Assembly: GCA_026785815.1 (NCBI GenBank)
Contig: JAJAZH010000395.1
Span: 1-10,130, forward strand
Direction: 5' to 3'
DNA length: 10,130 bases
From: Ramlibacter sp.
Lineage (GTDB): Bacteria; Pseudomonadota; Gammaproteobacteria; Burkholderiales; Burkholderiaceae_C
Within the stretch, counting starts at the first letter, position 1; the number at the start of each line of letters is the position of its first letter. This document shows positions 1-6,052 of the stretch, piece after piece. The notes beneath the pieces were generated by a model. It worked only from the letters and a program-made list of their open reading frames with translations, had not been told where the DNA came from and ran no database searches. The position numbers and the translations under genes were made by a program.

Positions 1-1
1 C

Positions 2-217
2 GAGACCCGGCACCAGCGGCTGATCGAGCACTTCGGCGAGACCCGCGAAACGCTGGCCCGGCTGCGCGGCCCGATCGGCATCTACATCGGCAGCAAGACC
101 CCGCCCGAAATCGCGGTCAGCGTCATGGCCGAGATCCTGGCTGTGAAGAACGGCGTCACGCTGCCGCGCGACATGGGCGTGGCCGAGGCCAAGAACGTGC
201 TGGCCGGCGGCAATTAG
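2..217 (+). CDS. XdhC/CoxI-family protein, C-terminal fragment
   Basis: This is the 3' end of a gene that begins before the window; 71 codons and a TAG stop are present. The visible residues include RGPIGIYIGSKTPPEIAVSV followed by MAEILAVKNG. This matches the C-terminal part of XdhC/CoxI proteins, where a Rossmann-like XdhC_C domain ends in a conserved pattern of the type PIGLxIGAxTPEEIAVSIxAEI. Family members assist insertion or maturation of the molybdenum cofactor in xanthine-dehydrogenase-type hydroxylases in the cytoplasm. The N-terminal domain is outside the window, so it cannot be told whether this is a true XdhC chaperone or a paralogue. It points the same way as the genes downstream but is separated from them by 431 bp of repeats, so it is probably the end of a different unit. 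The family call is fairly firm; the role is inferred. Confidence 0.82.
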   Translation, partial: ETRHQRLIEHFGETRETLARLRGPIGIYIGSKTPPEIAVSVMAEILAVKNGVTLPRDMGVAEAKNVLAGGN

Positions 218-247
218 CGCGTTCCGTCACCGCGCCTCTTCTTCCTT

Positions 248-334
248 GCCATGCCGGCCTCGAGCCGGGATGTCTTTGTGATCCGGCCTCGAGCCGGGTG
301 GCCTTTGTCATCCCGGCCTTGAGCCGGGTTGTCT
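248..334. repeat. Tandem ~29-bp hairpin half-units
   Basis: Three degenerate units begin near 248, 278 and 307, and the same motif begins again at 336 as the left end of the first full element. The later starts are spaced exactly 29 bp apart. Each unit carries a short inverted repeat of the type CCGGCCTTGAGCCGG (CTCGAG instead of CTTGAG in the first two). They start 31 bp after the XdhC-family stop codon. They look like left-arm fragments of the full repeats that follow. They could act as transcript 3'-end hairpins, but no T-tract follows them. Confidence 0.8.
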
Positions 335-465
335 TGTCATCCCGGCCTTGAGCCGGGATCCAGACCTCCCCGGACAAGGGCCGTCGATCAACATGGGCAG
401 TGGCTTGTTGATTGACCGGTCCGTGCGTCCTGGCGTCTGGATGCCGGATCAAGTCCGGCATGACA
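335..465. repeat. Fold-back (MITE-like) palindromic element, copy 1
   Basis: This is a 131-bp element whose ends are 31-bp imperfect inverted repeats (335-365 and 435-465), starting TGTCATCCCGGC and ending GCCGGCATGACA-like. Each arm contains its own small hairpin: CCCGGC/GCCGGG at 341-357 and GCCGGA/TCCGGC at 443-459. A further nested inverted pair lies inside, GTCGATCAACA at 383-393 against TGTTGATTGAC at 406-416. The two pairs share almost the same centre (about 400), so much of the element could fold as one long hairpin. It has no coding capacity. Short palindromes of the kind GTCATCCCGGCCTTGAGCCGGGAT are a common dispersed repeat type in proteobacterial genomes; assigning it to a named family would need a genome-wide search. 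Confidence 0.85.
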
Positions 466-487
466 GCTCTTGGCCAACGGGGAGTCT

Positions 488-621
488 TGTCATCCCGGCC
501 TTGAGCCGGGATCCAGACCTCCCCGGACAAGATCCGTCGATCAACAAGATGGGCAGTGGCTTGTTGATTGACCGGTCCGTGCGTCCTGGCGTCTGGATGC
601 CGGACCAAAGCCGGCATGACA
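488..621. repeat. Fold-back (MITE-like) palindromic element, copy 2
   Basis: This is a second, 134-bp copy of the element at 335-465, in the same orientation. Left-arm and core sequence are nearly identical. It differs by a 3-bp insertion in the core (CAACAAGATGGG versus CAACATGGG) and scattered substitutions, including paired changes in the right arm (GGACCAAAGCC versus GGATCAAGTCC). The 22-bp spacer between the copies (466-487) is unlike the element. Copy 2 ends only 27 bp before the start codon at 649, so the next gene's promoter must lie in or beyond the repeat. Confidence 0.85.
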
Positions 622-648
622 GATCTTGCGGTTGGTTAAAGTCACGCC

Positions 649-1668
649 ATGAGCACCGAAACCTTCGAAGACGTCGCCGCGCTGGAGGAGGCCATGTCGC
701 GGCCCTCTGCTGCCCTGGTCGAGACGCTGGCCGGCGTGCCGGGCGACATCATGGTGCTGGGCGTGGGCGGCAAGATGGGCCCGACCCTGGCGCGGATGGC
801 CAAACGCGCTGCGCCGGGCAAGAAGGTGATCGGCGTGGCCCGCTTTTCCGAGGCCGGCCTGCGCGAACGACTGCAGTCGCAGGGCATCGAGTGCATCGAA
901 GCCGACTTGCTGTCGCGCGAAGCCATTGCCGCCTTGCCGGATGCCGGGAACATCGTCTTCATGGCCGGGCGCAAGTTCGGTTCCACCGGCAGCGAATGGT
1001 TGACCTGGGCGATGAATGCGCACGTGCCGGCGCTGGTCGCCGAGCGCTTTCGGCGTTCGCGCATCGTCGCTTTCTCCACCGCCTGCGTTTATCCGTTCGT
1101 CGGCACCGGCACCGACGGCGCGACCGAAGCCGTGCCACCGACCGCGCCCCCGGGCGAGTACGCCAATTCGTGCGTCGCGCGCGAGCGGATGTTCGAGCAC
1201 TTCTCGCACCAGCACCAGACCGCGGGACGGCTGATCCGGCTGTCGTACGCGATCGACATGCGCTACGGCGTGCTGCACGACGTGGCGCAGAAGGTGCTGC
1301 GGGGCGAGGCCATCGACCTCGCGATGGGCTACGCCAACGTCATCTGGCAGGGCGAAGCCAACGACTGGACCTTGCGCTCGCTGGCGCATTGCGACACACC
1401 GGCCACGCCGCTGAATCTGAGCGGTCCGAAGATCAGCATCCGCGCCGTCGCGAAGTCGCTGGGCCAGCGACTGGGCATCGCGCCGGTGCTGGCCGGGCAG
1501 GAGGCGCCGACCGCCTGGCTGATCGATTCGTCGCTGGCCTATGGATTGTTCGGCCCGCCGCAGGTCGGCCTGGACACCATGCTCGACTGGACCGCCGACT
1601 GGGTGCGGCGCGGCGGCGCCAGCCTGGGCCGGCCGACCCACTACGAAGCGCGCGACGGAAAGTACTAA
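649..1668 (+). CDS. NAD-dependent epimerase/dehydratase family protein (extended SDR-like)
   Basis: A 339-residue cytoplasmic protein of normal length for extended short-chain dehydrogenases. The N-terminal Rossmann fold is marked by V36-L-G-V-G-G-K-M-G44, fitting GxxGxxG for NAD(P) binding, and by a beta-strand FSTACVYP at 142-149 where the catalytic Ser/Thr normally sits. The active-site tyrosine is Y171 in YANSCVARE, but the usual lysine four residues later (YxxxK) is C175. Either the reaction does not need that lysine, or the protein binds nucleotide without classical dehydrogenase chemistry. Family members act on nucleotide sugars, uronates or related acids; no substrate can be read here. 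The ATG at 649 has only a weak purine stretch upstream (TTAAAG near 635-640), and a later start is not excluded. Next to a DapA-like gene and a carboxylate transporter, it is likely a catabolic sugar-acid or keto-acid enzyme (inference). Confidence 0.85.
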   Translation: MSTETFEDVAALEEAMSRPSAALVETLAGVPGDIMVLGVGGKMGPTLARMAKRAAPGKKVIGVARFSEAGLRERLQSQGIECIEADLLSREAIAALPDAGNIVFMAGRKFGSTGSEWLTWAMNAHVPALVAERFRRSRIVAFSTACVYPFVGTGTDGATEAVPPTAPPGEYANSCVARERMFEHFSHQHQTAGRLIRLSYAIDMRYGVLHDVAQKVLRGEAIDLAMGYANVIWQGEANDWTLRSLAHCDTPATPLNLSGPKISIRAVAKSLGQRLGIAPVLAGQEAPTAWLIDSSLAYGLFGPPQVGLDTMLDWTADWVRRGGASLGRPTHYEARDGKY

Positions 1669-1750
1669 CTTGCGGGACAGATCTTCAGCTCTGTCCCCAA
1701 CTGACTAAAACTTGCGGGACAGACCTTCAGCTCTGTCCCCAACTGATCAA
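1667..1750. repeat. Two tandem 42-bp hairpin repeats
   Basis: Units at 1667-1708 and 1709-1750 are 39/42 identical. Each contains a perfect 8-bp stem GGGACAGA/TCTGTCCC with an 8-nt loop (1674-1697 and 1716-1739). The stem can be extended by TTG/CAA pairing around one bulged C. The first unit overlaps the stop codon of the epimerase-like gene and the second ends just before the Shine-Dalgarno of the next gene. They fill nearly the whole 94-bp gap. They resemble REP-type palindromes; in RNA they could act as processing, stabilising or attenuating hairpins. No T-run follows either stem, so simple intrinsic termination is not supported. Confidence 0.88.
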
Positions 1751-1751
1751 A

Positions 1752-1756
1752 AAGGA
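1752..1756 (+). promoter_or_regulatory. Ribosome binding site deciding the DapA-like start
   Basis: AAGGA lies 6 nt before the ATG at 1763. This favours 1763 over the in-frame ATG at 1712, which would translate through the hairpin repeat and has no Shine-Dalgarno. Confidence 0.75.
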
Positions 1757-1762
1757 CTGCAG

Positions 1763-2830
1763 ATGCACATCGACGACATTCCCGCTGCGTCCCTGGCGCT
1801 GCTGCGGCGCGGCACCGCGATTCCCGCGCACCTGCTGGCGCTCGATGGCGAGCGCCGCTTCGATGCCCGGCGCCAGCGCGCGATGAGCCGCTATTACCTC
1901 GATGCCGGCGCCGGCGGGTTGGCGGTCGGCGTGCACTCGACCCAGTTCGCGATCCGCGAAGTCGGCTTGTACGAGCCGGTGTTGTCGCTGGCGATGCAAA
2001 CCGCGCGCGAGTGGACACCGATCGGCGGCCAGCGACCGCTGTTCATGGTGGCGGGACTGGCCGGCAAGTCGGCGCAGGCGGTGCAGGAGGCCGGCCTGGC
2101 GCGCGGCCTGGGCTACCACGCCGGTCTGCTGAGCCTGGCGGCGATGAAGGGCGCGAGCGAAGACGAACTGATCGCGCATTGCCAGGCCGTGGCCGACGTG
2201 ATGCCGCTGGTCGGCTTCTACCTGCAGCCCGCGGTCGGCGGGATCGAATTGCCGGCCAGCTTCTGGCAGCGCTTCGCCGCGATCGACAACGTGGTGGCGA
2301 TCAAGATGGCCCCTTTCAACCGTTACCGGACGCTGGACGTGTTGCGCGGCGTCGTCGCAGCGCGGGCCGAGGAGCGCGTGTCGCTGTACACCGGCAACGA
2401 CGACCACATCGTGCTGGACTTGTTGACGCCCTTCATCTTCAGCCGTGACGGCTGCGAAGTGACGGTGCGGATCCGCGGCGGATTGCTCGGGCACTGGAGC
2501 GTCTGGACCAGGCGCGCGGTCGAATTGCTGGAGCGGATCCATGCGGCGGTGGCTGCGGGTCCGGTGTCGGCCGAGTTGCTGGCGCTCGACGCCCAGGTCA
2601 CCGACTGCAACAGCGCGCTGTTCGACGTGGCCCACGCGTTCCAGGGCTGCATCGCCGGCTGCCACGAAATCCTGCGCCGCCAGGGCCTGCTCGAAGGCAC
2701 CTGGTGCCTGGACCCGGGCGAGGGCCTCAGTCCCGGCCAGTCCAGCGAACTGACCCGGGTCCACGACGCGTATCCGCATTTGCATGACGACGCCTTCGTG
2801 GCGGCCAACCGGGAGCGCTGGCTGGCTTGA
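1763..2830 (+). CDS. Dihydrodipicolinate synthase (DapA)-family lyase/aldolase
   Basis: A 355-residue cytoplasmic TIM-barrel protein of the DapA/N-acetylneuraminate lyase superfamily, class I (Schiff-base) aldolases that join or cleave at pyruvate-like substrates. The Schiff-base lysine is K181 in VVAIKMAPF, and the partner tyrosine is Y153 in GFYLQP. Their 28-residue spacing equals that of Y133 and K161 in E. coli DapA. The pyruvate-binding TTGE motif is replaced: the matching loop reads GGLAVGVHSTQF at 51-62. The C-terminus runs about 50 residues beyond a typical 290-300-residue DapA. Both points argue against lysine biosynthesis and for a catabolic aldolase or dehydratase. Start chosen from the AAGGA at 1752. 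It follows the epimerase-like gene after two hairpin repeats and is probably co-transcribed with it. Superfamily firm; reaction and substrate unknown. Confidence 0.87.
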   Translation: MHIDDIPAASLALLRRGTAIPAHLLALDGERRFDARRQRAMSRYYLDAGAGGLAVGVHSTQFAIREVGLYEPVLSLAMQTAREWTPIGGQRPLFMVAGLAGKSAQAVQEAGLARGLGYHAGLLSLAAMKGASEDELIAHCQAVADVMPLVGFYLQPAVGGIELPASFWQRFAAIDNVVAIKMAPFNRYRTLDVLRGVVAARAEERVSLYTGNDDHIVLDLLTPFIFSRDGCEVTVRIRGGLLGHWSVWTRRAVELLERIHAAVAAGPVSAELLALDAQVTDCNSALFDVAHAFQGCIAGCHEILRRQGLLEGTWCLDPGEGLSPGQSSELTRVHDAYPHLHDDAFVAANRERWLA

Positions 2831-2843
2831 ATGCAGGTTGGAT

Positions 2844-2879
2844 CGAGTGCTTGCGAGCGACGGCCTAGGGCAAGCCTCG
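2844..2879 (+). terminator. Bulged hairpin downstream of the DapA-like gene
   Basis: CGAG-t-GCTTGC at 2844-2854 pairs with GCAAGCCTCG at 2870-2879, giving a 10-bp stem with one bulged T and a 15-nt loop. It lies 13 bp after the stop codon and immediately before the TTGACA of the next promoter. No U-tract follows, so it may be a factor-assisted terminator, a transcript-end hairpin or a protein site rather than a classical intrinsic terminator. Confidence 0.4.
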
Positions 2880-2908
2880 TTGACAGCCCCAGGGCCAAAC
2901 CGTAGAGT
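2880..2908 (+). promoter_or_regulatory. Putative sigma70 promoter of the transporter operon
   Basis: A perfect -35 hexamer TTGACA (2880-2885) is followed after a 17-bp spacer by TAGAGT (2903-2908), matching 4 of 6 bases of the -10 consensus. Transcription would start near 2914-2916, about 33 bp before the ATG of the TctC-type gene. This is the best promoter match noticed in the window and sits in the expected gap. Confidence 0.6.
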
Positions 2909-2915
2909 CGAAGCT

Positions 2916-2938
2916 ATTAACCAGTTAGTGAATTAACC
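2916..2938. promoter_or_regulatory. AT-rich direct repeat, possible operator
   Basis: ATTAACC occurs at 2916-2922 and again at 2932-2938, a 16-bp period, with an inverted GTTA between them. The stretch is strikingly AT-rich against its surroundings and sits right at the predicted transcription start, where a repressor would block initiation. The regulator is not encoded in the window; operator function is inference. Confidence 0.35.
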
Positions 2939-2947
2939 GGAGACACC

Positions 2948-3958
2948 ATGCAAATGCGTCATTTCCTTCACTCCGTTTCCCTGGCCGCGATCGCGCTGGC
3001 CCTGGCCGCGCCCGCGCTGGCCCAGCAGTGGAAGCCGACCCGGCCGATCAACCTGATCGTGCCGTGGGCCGCGGGCGGTTCCACCGACCAGGTGACCCGC
3101 GTCACGGCGGCGGAGCTGGAGAAAGTGCTGGGGCAGAAGATCGTGGTGGTGAACCAGCCGGGCGCGTCGGGCTCGATCGGCACCAAGAGCGCCTGGGATG
3201 CGCCCAAGGACGGCTACACCTGGGCCGCCGGCGCCGCGCAGGACCTGGGCGCATACCAGACCCTCGGCATGCTGGACGTGCCGGCGCGCGACTGGCACCT
3301 GTTCCTGACCGTCGCCAACGTGCCGGTGGTCGGTGTCAATCCCGGCAAGCCGTGGCAGACCATGACGCAGCTGCTCGACGCGATGAAGGCCACGCCCAAC
3401 GAGATCAAGGTCGCGACGGCTGGCGTCACCTCCGGCGGCCACAACGCGATGGAGCTGATCTCGCGCGCCACCGGGGTCAAGTACCGCCACGTCACCTATG
3501 ACGGCGGCAACCCGGCCGCGGTCGCCACCGTCTCCGGTGAAACCGACCTGACCACCCAGCTCGCGGTGGAGCAGGCCGACTTCATCCGCGGCAAGCGCAT
3601 CCGTCCGCTGGCCGCGGTCAGCGACAAGCCGCTGGAGCTGGAAGGCTTCGGCACCATCCCGGCGATCACGCAGTTCGTGCCGGGCCTGCGGGTGCCGACC
3701 AACTATTTCGGCATTTTCATTCCCAAAGGCGTCCCGCCGGAAGTGGTGGCGACGGTGCAGAAGATCTGGGCCGACAACATCGCCAGCAGTGAAGCGCTGC
3801 GCAAATATGCAAACAGCCGCGGGGCACTGTTCGCCCCGGTCGCCGGCGACGCTGCGCTGGCTGCCGCGATGCCCGCGATTTCCGCCAACGCGTGGCTGAT
3901 GCAGGACACCGGCAAGGCCAAGGTGTCGCCGGACAAGGTCGGCATCGCGCGTCCCTGA
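2948..3958 (+). CDS. tctC: Tripartite tricarboxylate transporter substrate-binding protein (TctC/Bug family)
   Basis: A 336-residue periplasmic solute-binding protein, the usual size for the TctC/Bug family. A Sec signal peptide is clear: short basic start, hydrophobic run LAAIALALAA, and an AxA site PALA|Q with cleavage after A25. The mature protein opens with RPINLIVPWAAGGSTDQ (32-48), the family's first-strand and ligand-loop motif, followed by VVVNQPGASGSIGTKSA and DGYTW. Bug proteins bind small carboxylates, usually dicarboxylates or aromatic acids, and deliver them to TctAB. GGAG at 2939-2942, 5 nt before the ATG, supports this start over the in-frame ATG at 2954. It is first in an operon with tctB and tctA, under the promoter at 2880. 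Family certain; ligand unknown. Confidence 0.95.
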   Translation: MQMRHFLHSVSLAAIALALAAPALAQQWKPTRPINLIVPWAAGGSTDQVTRVTAAELEKVLGQKIVVVNQPGASGSIGTKSAWDAPKDGYTWAAGAAQDLGAYQTLGMLDVPARDWHLFLTVANVPVVGVNPGKPWQTMTQLLDAMKATPNEIKVATAGVTSGGHNAMELISRATGVKYRHVTYDGGNPAAVATVSGETDLTTQLAVEQADFIRGKRIRPLAAVSDKPLELEGFGTIPAITQFVPGLRVPTNYFGIFIPKGVPPEVVATVQKIWADNIASSEALRKYANSRGALFAPVAGDAALAAAMPAISANAWLMQDTGKAKVSPDKVGIARP

Positions 3959-3984
3959 CCGCATCGGATCGGCTGGCTTTGCTG

Positions 3985-4515
3985 GTGAACGAAGAAGCGG
4001 CAGCTGAGCGCGAGGACCAGCCGCCGTCAGCGCGCGCTGACCTGGCTTCCGGCAGCGCCTGGACGGTCATCGGCGTGGCCATCAGCATCGGCTCCTGGAA
4101 CATGGACCGGCTCGCCAGCCAGGGCGTGCCGGGCTTTGCCGCGCCCGGACTGGTGCCGGGAATCCTGGGCGTGCTGATCACGCTCACGGCGCTGGTGATC
4201 GTGTTCCGTTCGCTGCGGCGCGGCGCCCTGCGGCCCGAAGGCGCCGGCCAGCCGGGCCGAGCCACCTTCGGCCGGACCGCGCTCACGCTGGTGCTTTGCC
4301 TCGGGTTCGCGATCGGCCTGGTCGGTCACGGCCTGCCGTTCTGGGTGGCGGCCAGCAGCTACCTGTTCCTGCACATCCTGCTGCTGCAATTGCCGGAGCG
4401 GCGCGCGGCGGGACAGGTCGGCCGGGGCGTGGCGGTGGCCGCTGCGGTGGCCCTCGGCGCCGGGGTGACGATCGCGATGCTGTTCCAGTACGCGTTCCTG
4501 GTCCGGCTCCCCTGA
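3985..4515 (+). CDS. tctB: Tripartite tricarboxylate transporter small membrane subunit (TctB family)
   Basis: A small inner-membrane protein, 176 residues if started at the GTG at 3985. Hydrophobic segments lie at about 26-38, 53-75, 98-134 (long enough for two helices) and 147-172, fitting the four to five helices of TctB, the small subunit that partners TctA in sodium- or proton-coupled carboxylate uptake. The start is uncertain: there is no ATG between the tctC stop and residue M40. GTG 3985 and TTG 3979 (GGAT at 3966-3969 upstream) are both plausible, and an ATG at 3892 would overlap tctC by 67 bp with a hydrophilic leader unlike the family. Sequence conservation in TctB is poor, so the call rests on size, topology and position between tctC and tctA. 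Confidence 0.85.
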   Translation: MNEEAAAEREDQPPSARADLASGSAWTVIGVAISIGSWNMDRLASQGVPGFAAPGLVPGILGVLITLTALVIVFRSLRRGALRPEGAGQPGRATFGRTALTLVLCLGFAIGLVGHGLPFWVAASSYLFLHILLLQLPERRAAGQVGRGVAVAAAVALGAGVTIAMLFQYAFLVRLP

Positions 4516-4517
4516 GG
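4514..4517 (+). promoter_or_regulatory. Ribosome binding site overlapping the tctB stop
   Basis: GAGG begins inside the TGA stop of tctB (4513-4515) and lies 5 nt before the tctA ATG, so termination on tctB places ribosomes at the tctA start. Confidence 0.65.
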
Positions 4518-4522
4518 TCCGC

Positions 4523-6052
4523 ATGTTCGAAGGCCTGTATGCGCTCGGCCGCTCGCTCGGCACCTTCTTCACTTTCTGGCCGCTGACCTACGCGCTCGGG
4601 GCGACGCTGGTCGGCATCCTGGTGGGCTGCATGCCCGGCTTGTCGGCCACGCTGGCGATCGCGCTGCTGACGACGCTGACGATCAAACTGCCGCCCAACG
4701 ACGCGATCCTGATCCTGATCTGCGCCTATGTCGGCGCCATCTATGGCGGCAGCCGCACGGCGATCCTGCTCAACATCCCCGGCACCGCCGCCAACGCTGC
4801 CGCCTGCCTCGACGGCTACCAGCTGGCGCTGAAGGGCCAGGCCGGCCGCGCGATGGGCATTGCCACCGTCGGCTCGGTGGCCGGCTCGCTGTTCGGCATC
4901 CTGTGCCTGGCGTTGCTGACGCCGGCGCTGGGTGAAGTGGCGCTGTCGTTCGGCGCCTACGAGTTCTTCTGGCTGGCGCTGTTCGGCGTGATGATGTCGG
5001 GCACCATCGCCGGCACCGACCCGGTCAAGGGCTGGCTGATGGGGTTCGTCGGACTGTTCCTGACCCTGATCGGGCAGGACGGCATCAATGCCCACGACCG
5101 CTTCACCTTCGGCTACGGCGAACTCTCGGGCGGCCTGTCGCTGATCCCGGCGCTGATCGGCGCCTTCGGGCTGGCCGAGATCCTGACGGTGCTGTCCGAA
5201 CCGGTGCGCAAGGCGGTTGTCAACAGCGTGGATTCGGTGCTGCCGCGGATCCAGGACGTGGTCAAGTACTGGCGCACCATCCTGCGCTCGGGCGTGATCG
5301 GCGTGTACATCGGCATCCTGCCCGGCGTCGGCGAAGACATGGCGGCCTGGTCGTCTTACGCGGCCGCCAAGCGGGCCAGCAAGGAGAAAGAGCTGTTCGG
5401 CAAGGGCTCGATCGAGGGCCTGATGGCCGCCGAAACCGGCGACAACGCCTCGATTCCGGGCGGCATCATCCCGGCGCTGGCGCTCGCTATTCCGGGCTCC
5501 GCGCCGTCTGCCGTGCTGATGGCGGCAATGATCATCCATGGCGTGCAGCCGGGCCCGATGTTGATGGTCAACCAGCCGCAGTTCGTCTACGACGTGGTGG
5601 CGATGACACTGCTGGCGACGCTGGGCATGCTGTTCTTCGGGCTGTTCCTGGTCAAGCCGCTGCTGGCCATCATCCGCATTCCGCGCTCGATCATCATGCC
5701 GGTCATCATGGTGCTGTGCACGGTCGGCTCGTTCGCGATCGCCTCGCGCCTGTTCGACGTCTACATCATGCTGTTCATCGGTGTCTGCGGCTTCATCCTG
5801 CGCAAGATGAACTACCCGATCCCGCCGTTCGTGCTGGGCATCGTGCTGGGCGACATCCTCGACAAGAGCCTGCGCCGCGGTCTCACCTTGAGCAACGGCG
5901 ACCTGTCGCCGTTCATCACCCGCCCGATCTGCGCCCTGCTGGCGGCGGTGACGGTGTTCACGATGCTGATGTACGTGCCGGGCGTGAACCGCCGGGTCAA
6001 GCAAGCCAATGCCCGGCTCTGGGGCTCGATGAAAGCGATGGTGGGTCGATGA
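4523..6052 (+). CDS. tctA: Tripartite tricarboxylate transporter large permease subunit (TctA family)
   Basis: A 509-residue polytopic inner-membrane permease, the typical length for TctA. Signature stretches are present in both halves of the protein: GILVGCMPGLSAT (31-43) with YVGAIYGGSRTAILLNIPGT (69-88) in the first, and GILPGVGEDMAAWSSYA (264-280) with ETGDNASIPGGIIPALAL (304-321) in the second. The repeated Pro-Gly motifs (MPGL and LPGVGED) reflect the family's inverted internal repeat. About a dozen hydrophobic segments can be seen. TctA with TctB forms the channel that moves the carboxylate handed over by a TctC/Bug protein, driven by an ion gradient. Its start is set by GAGG overlapping the tctB stop, and its stop codon overlaps the next start (ATGA). 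Family certain; transported acid unknown. Confidence 0.96.
   Translation: MFEGLYALGRSLGTFFTFWPLTYALGATLVGILVGCMPGLSATLAIALLTTLTIKLPPNDAILILICAYVGAIYGGSRTAILLNIPGTAANAAACLDGYQLALKGQAGRAMGIATVGSVAGSLFGILCLALLTPALGEVALSFGAYEFFWLALFGVMMSGTIAGTDPVKGWLMGFVGLFLTLIGQDGINAHDRFTFGYGELSGGLSLIPALIGAFGLAEILTVLSEPVRKAVVNSVDSVLPRIQDVVKYWRTILRSGVIGVYIGILPGVGEDMAAWSSYAAAKRASKEKELFGKGSIEGLMAAETGDNASIPGGIIPALALAIPGSAPSAVLMAAMIIHGVQPGPMLMVNQPQFVYDVVAMTLLATLGMLFFGLFLVKPLLAIIRIPRSIIMPVIMVLCTVGSFAIASRLFDVYIMLFIGVCGFILRKMNYPIPPFVLGIVLGDILDKSLRRGLTLSNGDLSPFITRPICALLAAVTVFTMLMYVPGVNRRVKQANARLWGSMKAMVGR

Noticed and set aside
248..365. Possible CRISPR array, because of the 29-bp period
   Set aside because: The period is filled entirely by degenerate palindromic units with no unique spacers, and no cas gene is seen.
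1674..1739. The twin hairpins as intrinsic terminators
   Set aside because: Stems are good, but neither is followed by a T-run; the sequences after them are CAACTGACTAAAA and CAACTGATCAAAA.
1712..1762. Upstream ATG as start of the DapA-like protein
   Set aside because: It would encode 17 extra residues through the hairpin repeat with no ribosome binding site; the ATG at 1763 has AAGGA at good spacing.
348..1886. A long + strand open frame running from the repeats through the epimerase-like gene
   Set aside because: It is in a different frame from the gene at 649, begins inside the palindromic repeat and has an Arg-rich sequence with no recognisable motif.
4283..6004. A 573-codon minus-strand open frame opposite tctB and tctA
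   Set aside because: The composition (Asp, Arg, Gln, His-rich) is a mirror of hydrophobic codons on the + strand; the TctA reading is unmistakable.
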